From NCBI GenBank assembly GCA_021772515.1, contig JAJFLU010000053.1, forward strand, positions 62,001-126,000: a DNA stretch of 64,000 bases, given 5' to 3'. Positions 26,533-34,245 of this stretch are shown piece by piece. The notes below the pieces were generated by a model. It was not told where the DNA came from, searched no databases, and saw only the letters and a list, made by a program, of their open reading frames with translations. The translations under genes and the position numbers were made by a program. The DNA comes from Opitutales bacterium. GTDB taxonomy: Bacteria > Verrucomicrobiota > Verrucomicrobiia > Opitutales > UBA2987. The first letter of the stretch is position 1. Each line of letters begins with the position of its first letter.

Positions 26533-27333
26533 ATGGATCGTATTGCTCAAGCATTTGAACAGGCAGACAGGGAAAATCGCGCCTGCTTTATCGCATACGT
26601 TTGCGCCGGAGATCCCGACTTTGAGACATCGGTGGAGATATGTCGTCTGCTGGCGGAAAGTCGTGTGGATATCATCGAGCTGGGGGTGCCGTTTTCGGAT
26701 CCTCTTGCAGATGGCCTAACCAATCAACTGGCCGCAGAGCGCGCCCTCAAGGCAGGAATGAATCACGAGAGATTTATCAAGTTGATAAAAAAAATTCGCG
26801 CGTTTACGCAAAAGCCTATCGTTCTGTATACCTACTTCAATCTTGTGTATGCTCGCGGAATTGAGGCCTATCTTGAGGAAATAAAAACTGCCGGTGTTGA
26901 TGGCATACTGACCCTCGATCTTCCTCCCGAAGAGGCTGCGGAAGTGGTTTCGGCAAGCAGCGAAATTGGAATCAAGAATATTTTTATTGTTGCGCCGACC
27001 ACTCCGCCGGAGCGGGTGGAGAAAATTACGAAGACGGCTTCGGGCTTTGTTTACTATGTTTCCCGGGCAGGAGTAACCGGTGTGCAAGCTACCTTGGCAG
27101 ACGATATGGAAAAGGCGCTTCAGATGATAAAAAGCCGCACATCACTACCCGTCGTGGTGGGATTTGGCGTGTCCACAAAACGCCAGGTGAAGGAGGTGGG
27201 AAGGCTGGCCGATGGTGTGGTTGTGGGCAGTGCGTTAGTAAATTGCATCGGTAAAAATACAAACGATACAAAAATAATGCTAAATGAATTTTCAGAGAAA
27301 CTTGAAATCCTAACGAGCGGCCTGGTCGATTAA
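26533..27333 (+). CDS. trpA: Tryptophan synthase alpha chain
   Basis: A 266-aa TIM-barrel enzyme that cleaves indole-3-glycerol phosphate to indole and glyceraldehyde 3-phosphate. I use the ATG at 26533 (MDRIAQAFEQADRENR) because the 45 bp before it do not resemble the family. The catalytic Glu (IIELGVPFSDP) and Asp (PLADG) are present, as are YTYFNLVYARGIEAYL, DGILTLDLPPEEA and the phosphate-binding VVVGFGVST. After PLADG the usual P-x-I-Q reads LTNQ, a small departure. trpB is not in the window, so the gene is separated from the rest of the pathway, or trpB lies elsewhere in the genome. Confidence 0.93.
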   Translation: MDRIAQAFEQADRENRACFIAYVCAGDPDFETSVEICRLLAESRVDIIELGVPFSDPLADGLTNQLAAERALKAGMNHERFIKLIKKIRAFTQKPIVLYTYFNLVYARGIEAYLEEIKTAGVDGILTLDLPPEEAAEVVSASSEIGIKNIFIVAPTTPPERVEKITKTASGFVYYVSRAGVTGVQATLADDMEKALQMIKSRTSLPVVVGFGVSTKRQVKEVGRLADGVVVGSALVNCIGKNTNDTKIMLNEFSEKLEILTSGLVD

Positions 27334-27939
27334 ATTTCCATTAAAGACTGGTCCGGGGCTGGAACCTCTTAGGCAACAAGACAAAATCGATTTATTCACG
27401 AGTTATTCACATCCCTTTCAGACTATTTTTCTACAGATCTCAACAGCCTCAAAAACATGATGCCATCGTGATCAATAAATCCATTGATACTCAAATAATC
27501 TTCCATTATCCATAAATCTACTTTATATTTATAGTTTGTAAGTATCAGAATATCAATATAATAGAGTAAAAATACCCTAATTTTTCCACGTCATTACTCG
27601 ATCTCGTTTCAATCTGTCATAACTAACCTATAAAAAATAAGGTAAATATCCGACACTTCACCGAGATGACCGGCGTTTACCGAATTTCCAAAAACTTATT
27701 CTCAATACCTATTTTTGCGCAGGAATCGCTAAAAGACAGCCTAAATAGTGGTTAAAACGGACGTATTAAACAGGTTATTCAACAAATAAAGGAAGGTTTA
27801 AGTCGTTAGATCAATGGATTTTATTTTTAATAACGATAATCGCATAGGTGATCGATTGTCGTCGGTTGTCGAGTATGAACCGTATCCAGTTCTTGAAAAA
27901 TGAATCCATGAAAACGATCGAGCGATTTTTTGCGGCGCC
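27334..27939. other. AT-rich 606-bp intergenic region with DnaA-box-like sites; candidate replication origin
   Basis: No gene fits here. Against the consensus TTATNCACA there is an exact site at 27403-27411 (TTATTCACA), near-matches at 27392-27400 (TTATTCACG), 27506-27514 (TTATCCATA) and 27696-27704 (TTATTCTCA), and weaker ones at 27582 and 27775. All run in the same direction. Between the sites the DNA is strongly AT-rich (for example 27541-27580). This combination fits a bacterial oriC with an unwinding element. It could equally be an AT-rich promoter region for miaA with chance boxes. dnaA and dnaN are not next to it. Confidence 0.35.
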
Positions 27940-27943
27940 ATGA
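27908..27943 (+). CDS. Possible 11-codon leader peptide overlapping the miaA start
   Basis: An ATG at 27908 opens a frame encoding MKTIERFFAAP that stops at the TGA overlapping the miaA ATG (ATGA). It contains two adjacent UUU Phe codons. MiaA modifies tRNAs that read codons beginning with U, including tRNA-Phe, so a feedback link is conceivable. No strong ribosome binding site precedes it, and short chance ORFs are common. Confidence 0.2.
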   Translation: MKTIERFFAAP

Positions 27944-28863
27944 GCCAAACGCTTTATTTTTTAACGGGATCGAGCGCCACCGGAAAAACAGCGCTCAGTC
28001 TTGATTGGGCCTGCGAAAACGGCGCTGAAATTTTGTCCTGCGATTCACTGCTGGTTTATCGAGGGATGAACATCGGAACGGCTAAACCCACCGCGCAGCA
28101 AATTCGCAGAGTGAAACATCACGGGATTAATATTTGTCCCGCCAGTGTCCCCTACAATGTCGTCAGGTACATGGAGATGGCAGCGGCTGCCATTTCGGAC
28201 ATGCAAAAGAGGGGCAGGCGTGTCCTCATTGTGGGGGGGAGTGGTTTTTATCTGAAGTCGTTTTTTACTCCCGTGGTGGACGAATTGAAGATTTCCGGGG
28301 AGGTCGCGGATGGCGTCGACGAACTTTTTCAAAAAGAGGGGTTGGCTGGTTTGGTCGAGGAATTGAAAAGGCTAAACCCGGAGGGCTGCGGTTCGGTTGA
28401 CCTGAAAAACCCGCGACGTGTGGTCAATTCGTTGCGGCGATGTCTGGCTTCGGGTAAAACAGTGGATCAGTTAAACCGTGAGTTCAGCCAAATACCGGCA
28501 CCTTTTTCCAACTTTGAAAAACGGGTCTGCTGTCTTTGGCGCGAAAAAGAGGAGATCAAAACCCGTGTGCAAATTCGCGCCCATGAAATGCTGCGGGACG
28601 GTTTGCTCGAAGAAGTGCGCGCTCTTCTCGATGATGGGATCGAAAAAAATCCCAGCGCGGCTTCAGCCATTGGCTACCGGGAGTGCATCGAATATCTGAA
28701 AGAAGGCGGAACCAATAGGGGCGATCTATCGGACACCATTGCGAGAAACACCATGCGTTTGGTTAAAAAGCAGCGAACCTGGTTTAAGAAACAGATCCCC
28801 GTGGAACGCCTGCTGCAATTGAAGGAAAAAGAAAAGAAGCCGATAGAGGCACTTTTTGACTAA
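27940..28863 (+). CDS. miaA: tRNA dimethylallyltransferase
   Basis: A 307-aa enzyme that puts a dimethylallyl group on N6 of A37 in tRNAs reading UNN codons. The P-loop reads TGSSATGKTALS (commonly GPTASGKT), followed by EILSCDSLLVYRGMNIGTAKP, the signature block of the family. VGGSGFYLKSF and the later YRECIEYL with ARNTMRLVKKQRTWFKK are also present. It has an ATG start directly after a very short upstream frame. Its TAA stop overlaps the stop of the convergent SurA-like gene within 28860-28863, so no spacer exists between the two transcripts. Confidence 0.93.
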   Translation: MSQTLYFLTGSSATGKTALSLDWACENGAEILSCDSLLVYRGMNIGTAKPTAQQIRRVKHHGINICPASVPYNVVRYMEMAAAAISDMQKRGRRVLIVGGSGFYLKSFFTPVVDELKISGEVADGVDELFQKEGLAGLVEELKRLNPEGCGSVDLKNPRRVVNSLRRCLASGKTVDQLNREFSQIPAPFSNFEKRVCCLWREKEEIKTRVQIRAHEMLRDGLLEEVRALLDDGIEKNPSAASAIGYRECIEYLKEGGTNRGDLSDTIARNTMRLVKKQRTWFKKQIPVERLLQLKEKEKKPIEALFD

Positions 28864-30563
28864 TTTTCAGCGACGGACGAATCGGGGTTTTCCGCTTTTG
28901 CCTCTGCTTCCGCTTTTTCCCGCTCGCGGCTGACGATTTCTGAAACGAGGGCATAACTGCTCGCGGGTAGGCTCGATTGGGCAATCCTGATGGCGGAGGC
29001 TTCGACCATCGGGGAATCCAGCGGAATGTCCGGCTTTTCCTTGCTTTTGAGGTAAACGAAATTCCCCTTGTTTTGAATAAACACCATGGGAGACAGTTGG
29101 CCGGGTTTCAGATTGTTATTTTGAGCAAAAAGGGCGCGGTTAAAAGTTGTCGGTGGTTCCTTACTGGTAAAATCATCGAAGGCGTTCAATTCCAGACCCT
29201 CCGCCTCGGCCAATTCGCTGAATACTTCACCATTTTCGAGGGCTTCCTGTAAGCGCTTGTGCATTTCTTCGCCGTGTGCGTAGAAGAGCTCCTTGCGCAA
29301 GTCCTCCTTATAGTTGGATTCGACGGCTTGGCGGACCTCTTCCAGTTCCGGGATACGGGACTCTATCAAACCCTCAAAAAGGAGCACTGAGGCTCCATTG
29401 GGGCCGCTGACGGCATCGGTAAAATACCGGCCCACGGGCAGATCGAATATCTGATTCAAGCCGACCAGAGGGAGGACGGATTTTGGCGGTCTGCGGTTGT
29501 GAGAATATGGCTCGAGGGTTTCTTTTACGGCCCCGAGTTCTGTGATCAATTGCTCCATCTGAGGAGAATCTTTTGCCACGCTGTTTTCATAAAGTTTTTC
29601 GGTGAAGCTAAAAGCGGCAACCTCCGCAAGAGTTTTGGCCTTCTCATCGATCCAAGCCTGTTCCACCTCCTCGCGAACCTCGGCAAAAGTGGTTTCCGTG
29701 ATAGCGGTTTGATCAACTTCTGTATTGGCAATGTTAATTTCTGGCACCTTCTTGAATCGGGCCTTATTGCGTTGAAAGTACGTTTCCAGAACCGAGTCGT
29801 CGGGCATACTTTCAGCCGCTTTTCCCCTGAAATTGGCGGTGTTGAAATTTACTGCGGTCGCATTGGCTTTGGGCGGTTCCTCATGATTTGCTTTTGTGGA
29901 TTCGTAAAACGCTACCAATCCCTCTTCATCGATTTCGAGTTCCGGCTGATAGGATGCGTAGTCCAATTTGGCCACATCGACCGACCACACGGTTTCGTCG
30001 CTGATAACCTGGTTTATGGCCTCCTTTGCCTGGATGTAACCGGGACCGGCCAGAGCGTTGCTGGCTTTTTCTATGCGATAGTCATCAACCAACGCCTTGT
30101 GAACCATGGCCTCGGTAAATCTTTCGTCCAGTTTCAGGTTTTCCCGAAAACTGGTGTAGGTATTCATATCGAACGCGCCGGTGGCGTTTGAAAATTTCGG
30201 ATTGGCGCGGATAAACTCCTCGAGTTGAGCTTCGCTTGGGCCGGGTATGCCGACCTGATCTGCCAAGGCAAGAAGAGCGGTGCGGTTGAGGGCGAGATCG
30301 AGCAAATAATCAAATCGGGTAACCTGATTGCCGGTGTTGAGCCAAGTGCTGACCTGTGCCCCCAGAATCAAAGGCTGAACCTCCGACTCGGAAGCCAGAT
30401 TGACGCCGAAAAACTCACTCCGGCGGGCGGTCTCTTCGCCTTGTCTCAACCCGCCGCCAGCCGGGGTGATCGTTAGCACGAATGCGACAATTATGACAAT
30501 TAACAAGAGGGAGAAGAGCCACTTGTTATGTCTTTGAAAAACTCTCTGAATCCAGGTAATCAT
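28860..30563 (-). CDS. SurA/PpiD-like periplasmic folding protein without a clear rotamase domain
   Basis: From the ATG at 30563 the protein has 567 aa (MITWIQRVFQRHNKWLF); a more distal start at 30638 looks unnatural. One N-terminal membrane segment (LFSLLLIVIIVAFVLT) anchors it in the inner membrane facing the periplasm. Residues 60-220 match a SurA N-like chaperone region (LLDLALNRTALLALADQ, EEFIRANPKFSNATG.FD). I do not see the conserved PpiC core, so prolyl isomerase activity is doubtful. The C-terminal third is helical and charged, ending in an Ala/Glu/Lys-rich tail. The likely role is holding exported proteins during folding. It is tail-to-tail with miaA. Confidence 0.75.
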   Translation of the reverse strand: MITWIQRVFQRHNKWLFSLLLIVIIVAFVLTITPAGGGLRQGEETARRSEFFGVNLASESEVQPLILGAQVSTWLNTGNQVTRFDYLLDLALNRTALLALADQVGIPGPSEAQLEEFIRANPKFSNATGAFDMNTYTSFRENLKLDERFTEAMVHKALVDDYRIEKASNALAGPGYIQAKEAINQVISDETVWSVDVAKLDYASYQPELEIDEEGLVAFYESTKANHEEPPKANATAVNFNTANFRGKAAESMPDDSVLETYFQRNKARFKKVPEINIANTEVDQTAITETTFAEVREEVEQAWIDEKAKTLAEVAAFSFTEKLYENSVAKDSPQMEQLITELGAVKETLEPYSHNRRPPKSVLPLVGLNQIFDLPVGRYFTDAVSGPNGASVLLFEGLIESRIPELEEVRQAVESNYKEDLRKELFYAHGEEMHKRLQEALENGEVFSELAEAEGLELNAFDDFTSKEPPTTFNRALFAQNNNLKPGQLSPMVFIQNKGNFVYLKSKEKPDIPLDSPMVEASAIRIAQSSLPASSYALVSEIVSREREKAEAEAKAENPDSSVAEN

Positions 30564-30763
30564 AGGTATTGGGTCGTGATGCTGATGTCCATTTCCATTG
30601 AAAAGGCCAGAAACTAGCTCCTCCTTGGCGACTGTCAATAGACGAGTTGCGTGTGGGGCGGTTTGTTGAAGGGTGTTTCCGCGTCAACATCCGGCGCAAA
30701 CAAGAGGGGTTCTAGTTCTTGCCTCCGTCCCTCATCTGTCGAAAATACCTCTTTTAAACAGAG

Positions 30764-31456
30764 ATGAAACAACGATTCAACCTACTTTACCAAGATGAAT
30801 ACCTGGTGGCGATTGATAAGCCGAGCGGTTTGCTGGTTCACAAAACGGGAATCGCGCCGGATCGCAAAACGTGCATGAATTTGCTGCGCAATCAGCTTGA
30901 TCAATGGGTATACCCGGTGCATCGGCTGGATCGAAAAACCTCTGGAGTGTTATTGTTTGCCCTTGAAAGTGAGACGGCGGGAAAGTTTGGGGAATTATTT
31001 CGCGAGCATGAAATCTGCAAACGCTACCTGGCGGTTGTGAGAGGTTGGGTGGAAGAGGCTAGGGTTATCGACCATGCCCTGAAACGCGATCCCGATCGTG
31101 AGGCCCAGGAAGCCGTAACAAACTACCGACCCTTGGGGAAACTGGAACTTCCCCATGCCGTGGGGCCTTATGAAACGGCCCGCTATTCACTGCTTGCGGT
31201 GGAACCCGTGACCGGGCGGCGGCACCAGATCCGGAGGCACATGAATCATTTTTCCCATCCCGTGGTGGGAGATTCCGAACACGGAGAGGGGCGGCAAAAT
31301 CACTTGTTTCGGGATAAATTGGGTATCGACCGGTTAATGCTGCACGCCGAGCGGGTGACTTTTCAACACCCTTGGAGCGGGAAGGAAGTTCAGGTAATCT
31401 CAGAGGCGCCAGCGGAATTCCAAAAACTTTTCCCCCTATTCAACTACACCCAATAA
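30764..31456 (+). CDS. RluA-family RNA pseudouridine synthase (TruC-like)
   Basis: A 230-aa enzyme that isomerises uridine in RNA. The catalytic Asp lies in VYPVHRLDRKTSGVLLFA; other blocks are LVAIDKPSGLLVH and TGRRHQIRRHMNHFSHPVVGD. There is no S4 domain, and the length and the IRRHMNHFSHPVVGDS.HG block resemble TruC, which modifies U65 of tRNA. The assignment to TruC rather than another small RluA member is by resemblance only. It has a strong ATG start and is followed, after 19 bp, by the convergent exonuclease gene. Confidence 0.85.
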   Translation: MKQRFNLLYQDEYLVAIDKPSGLLVHKTGIAPDRKTCMNLLRNQLDQWVYPVHRLDRKTSGVLLFALESETAGKFGELFREHEICKRYLAVVRGWVEEARVIDHALKRDPDREAQEAVTNYRPLGKLELPHAVGPYETARYSLLAVEPVTGRRHQIRRHMNHFSHPVVGDSEHGEGRQNHLFRDKLGIDRLMLHAERVTFQHPWSGKEVQVISEAPAEFQKLFPLFNYTQ

Positions 31457-31475
31457 ATTAAATCTTTGTCCCGCA

Positions 31476-32102
31476 TCATTTCTCGTTATTCAGTAAATCA
31501 AGCTCCTCGAAGGATTGGTAAATCCTGAGGCTGACCCAGGCATCGGTTGCGGCGTAGTTTATTTGCGAATTGGTCAGTTGGCTCCGTCCCCAATTGGTTA
31601 CCTGAGCCCCTTTGGATACGCGTGAATTGAGGAAAATAGCGCAAAGACTGCGCAATCCGGTATTCACGATACCCAGTTTTTGAGAAACGGAACTGAGTTC
31701 GAGAAATCCACCGGGTTGAAAATCACAGAGTTCTTTTAATTTTTTAATGTCATCGTGTATGGCCACGCCGGCCTTGATGATTGCCGGGTCGGAGAGGATT
31801 GAGGATAAAAGATCGAGAGATTTGAGGTAGCGAAGCTGAAAAAGATAAACCGTGTCGGGGGCGGCCAGTTGGAGGAGCGCCAGTGGATAGGATTGCCCCT
31901 TGTGAAAAGTGGGGCGTGTTTCGGTGTCGAAACCGAGGGTTTTTTCCCGCCGGAGGGCTCGTATGGCCTGTTCCAGGGCCTGGTCACTGTTCACCAGGTT
32001 TATTTCTCCTTTGTAACGAATCAACGGCAGATGGTTGATGGTATCTTTGGAGATGGTTTCTGGAAAATTATGTTGCCGCTCTAAATCACCCACAGGTTTC
32101 AC
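31476..32102 (-). CDS. RNase D-like DEDDy 3'-5' exonuclease
   Basis: A 208-aa protein made of one DEDDy exonuclease domain. The metal ligands are visible: DxE in LGFDTETRPTF, an Asp in AGVAIHDDIKKL, and YxxxD in INYAATDAWVSLRIYQSF. Between them are LQLAAPDTVYLFQL and LGIVNTGLRSLCAIFLNSRVSKG. The HRDC domains of full RNase D are missing. It probably trims structured RNA 3' ends. Some such single-domain proteins act on DNA, so the substrate stays open. Confidence 0.85.
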   Translation of the reverse strand: MKPVGDLERQHNFPETISKDTINHLPLIRYKGEINLVNSDQALEQAIRALRREKTLGFDTETRPTFHKGQSYPLALLQLAAPDTVYLFQLRYLKSLDLLSSILSDPAIIKAGVAIHDDIKKLKELCDFQPGGFLELSSVSQKLGIVNTGLRSLCAIFLNSRVSKGAQVTNWGRSQLTNSQINYAATDAWVSLRIYQSFEELDLLNNEK

Positions 32103-32186
32103 ATATTCGACCCGATAAACCGGTTGTCGTTTTTCGTTTAAAAGGTTCTATAAACATACATTCCAGAGTTGTTTTATCGAGCCCGA

Positions 32187-33179
32187 CTACACTTCAATCT
32201 CAAGCCCATCATAGGCCAGACTGACCTGTTTGGGGTATCTGGTGGCTGCGGGATCCTTTTGATGTTCGCTATGATAGATCTCGCTGTACATTCGGGAATT
32301 GAACAAAAACTCTTCCAGATCCGAATCGGTGGCGGTGGGTTCGTTGTGAAACATGCACAGATGTTTGACGCTGGAACGGGCCGCCAGTTCGATCCCGAGG
32401 ACATTGCTTGAGTGGCCCCAATCGGCCTTGGTGAAAGTGGCTTCAGCGAGGGAGTATTGGGCATCGAAAATGACAAGGTCGGCCTCATGGAAAAACTTCA
32501 AGAATCGGTAATCCTCGTCGTAGGCGTCCTCCTTATGTTCGGAATCGGTGGAGTGGACGATGACCTTGCCATCCCTTGCAAAGCGGTAGCCGTAGGCGAT
32601 TCCGGGGTGGTTTTGCTCGATGCTGGTGATGTCGAAGCCACCCAATTGAAGAGGCTGGCAAGGGGGCATGATATTAAATTCGATATCGGCTCCCATGTAT
32701 TTGAAGGGAACGGGGAAACAGGGTGTATCCATCTGGTGTTTGATGGCATCTGGAATCTGTTCGTGGTAGCCGTGGAAGACAACTCGATTTCCGGGAATGT
32801 AGGCAGGCACGAAAAATGGGAACCCGCAAATATGGTCCCAATGCAAATGAGTCATCAAAATATGAAAGGTGGCCGGGGATTTTCCCCTGCCGGATATCAT
32901 ATGGTGGTGGGCGAAATCGCGAATCCCTGAACCGGCATCACAGAGGATATACTCGTTGGGTTGCTGGCTATCGCGCAATTCGATGCATGAAGTGTTGGTG
33001 CCGTAGGTTCCCGAAACGGAGAAAGGGAGGGTGTTTTCGATGAAATCATTGATCGCATCGGCATCTGGAAGATCGATTCCCCGTGCGGCCTCGAGGGTTT
33101 TAAAAGCCTTTTCTCTGCAATCCTTTGCCCATACGGAGGCGGGAAGAGAGCCTCTGGTTCCCCAAAAAAATACTTTCAT
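32187..33179 (-). CDS. MBL-fold metallo-hydrolase
   Basis: A 330-aa metallo-beta-lactamase-fold protein. It starts with VFFWGTRGSLPAS and carries the dinuclear metal motif MTHLHWDHICGFPFF (HxHxDH), LCDAGSGIRDF before it, and a late HLCMFHNEP. The pattern is that of RNase Z/phosphodiesterase-like hydrolases, several of which act on cyclic nucleotides or phosphonate/phosphodiester bonds. I cannot name the substrate. It shares its direction with the exonuclease downstream and the Cys-motif gene upstream (about 110 bp away). Confidence 0.8.
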   Translation of the reverse strand: MKVFFWGTRGSLPASVWAKDCREKAFKTLEAARGIDLPDADAINDFIENTLPFSVSGTYGTNTSCIELRDSQQPNEYILCDAGSGIRDFAHHHMISGRGKSPATFHILMTHLHWDHICGFPFFVPAYIPGNRVVFHGYHEQIPDAIKHQMDTPCFPVPFKYMGADIEFNIMPPCQPLQLGGFDITSIEQNHPGIAYGYRFARDGKVIVHSTDSEHKEDAYDEDYRFLKFFHEADLVIFDAQYSLAEATFTKADWGHSSNVLGIELAARSSVKHLCMFHNEPTATDSDLEEFLFNSRMYSEIYHSEHQKDPAATRYPKQVSLAYDGLEIEV

Positions 33180-33290
33180 ATCAGGCTATTAAAGGTAAAA
33201 CGGGATACTTGCTGGGAATAAACTGTTAATGGGTCGTGACAGGGGTGGCGAGCCAAAAGAAGCCGAATAGAGAATTTTTCGCCTCAGTTT

Positions 33291-33980
33291 TCACTTTTTA
33301 ACCTCCGCCTCGTTCAGACCCTCGAAAAAGAGGGGTTTTATATCCTCGAGTCTCTCGTCAAGAGTCAGGGCCACTACGGCTGAGAGGGAGAGCAGGATAT
33401 TGATCGCGTTGAGGTTGGCATCACTCTGGGAAGCGGCCCGGATACGCCTCATAAAGTCCTTGTTGACCTGCTGGAGCTCGCGATAAAAATTTTCCAGCCC
33501 GAGCAATTTCATATCCGGCTCGTTACCCTCCTTATTTAGGAAATACTGCTTGAGCAAATAGGCTCCGCTGACCCGGTAAACGGTTTCCTCGACGGTGGCA
33601 AAGGGCAGGTGGTAGATTGCCATGGGCTTGAATTGCGACAGGGTAGGGCATTGACTGGAGGCCATTATCAGCCCGAGCAATGATTTCAGTCCGGTTTGGA
33701 CATCGCAATTTCTCAGATAATCCCTGGCATCGGACAAAACGCGGACATCGGCCCTCTCGAAGGAAAGGATGTTTTTGAAACGCTCCGCCACCTGTTCGAT
33801 ATCCACGGCCACAGGACAATACTTATGCTCATCCTTGCTCAGAGGGCAGTTGGCGCATTGATGGTAGCCGAGTCGGGTCCAATCCGCTCTATCTTCACGA
33901 TGCTGTGCGGTATCCCGGTGGACATCCACTTCAAAGCGGTGGACTTCACCGTTTTTCAAGGTAAACTCGTAAACCATCAT
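33291..33980 (-). CDS. Cytoplasmic protein of unknown function with a CxxC...C cysteine motif
   Basis: I do not recognise this family. I place the start at ATG 33980 (MMVYEFTLKNGEVHRFEV), because the 19 residues from the upstream ATG at 34037 look unrelated; this start is uncertain. A short beta-rich N-terminus leads to HQCANCPLSKDEHKYCPVAVDI near residues 41-62, which could bind a metal or Fe-S cluster. The remaining 150 residues are helical and without membrane segments. Neighbours are the MBL hydrolase on the same strand and, divergently, a SNF2 helicase. The conserved-looking cysteine block and even codon use support a real gene. Confidence 0.72.
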   Translation of the reverse strand: MMVYEFTLKNGEVHRFEVDVHRDTAQHREDRADWTRLGYHQCANCPLSKDEHKYCPVAVDIEQVAERFKNILSFERADVRVLSDARDYLRNCDVQTGLKSLLGLIMASSQCPTLSQFKPMAIYHLPFATVEETVYRVSGAYLLKQYFLNKEGNEPDMKLLGLENFYRELQQVNKDFMRRIRAASQSDANLNAINILLSLSAVVALTLDERLEDIKPLFFEGLNEAEVKK

Positions 33981-34245
33981 CGACCTGTTTCTAAACTGAG
34001 CAAAGGCGTAAGTGAAAAGTGTAGGATTTATGTTCATCGAGGGTCGGATTCTCCCTCATTAAAAGCGTAGCCTAGAACAGTTCGCGTGAATTACCATCTC
34101 AAAATCACGACTTAGGAAATATCGGCGGATGACTTTTTGCCCAAAGATGGATGGTGTGATTATCGGTCAATGGACGAATAGAACTTGCGTCGCATAATCC
34201 GTTTCGGTAATATTTCTCCTTTTTTTAAGAAAGGTTGGCATACGA

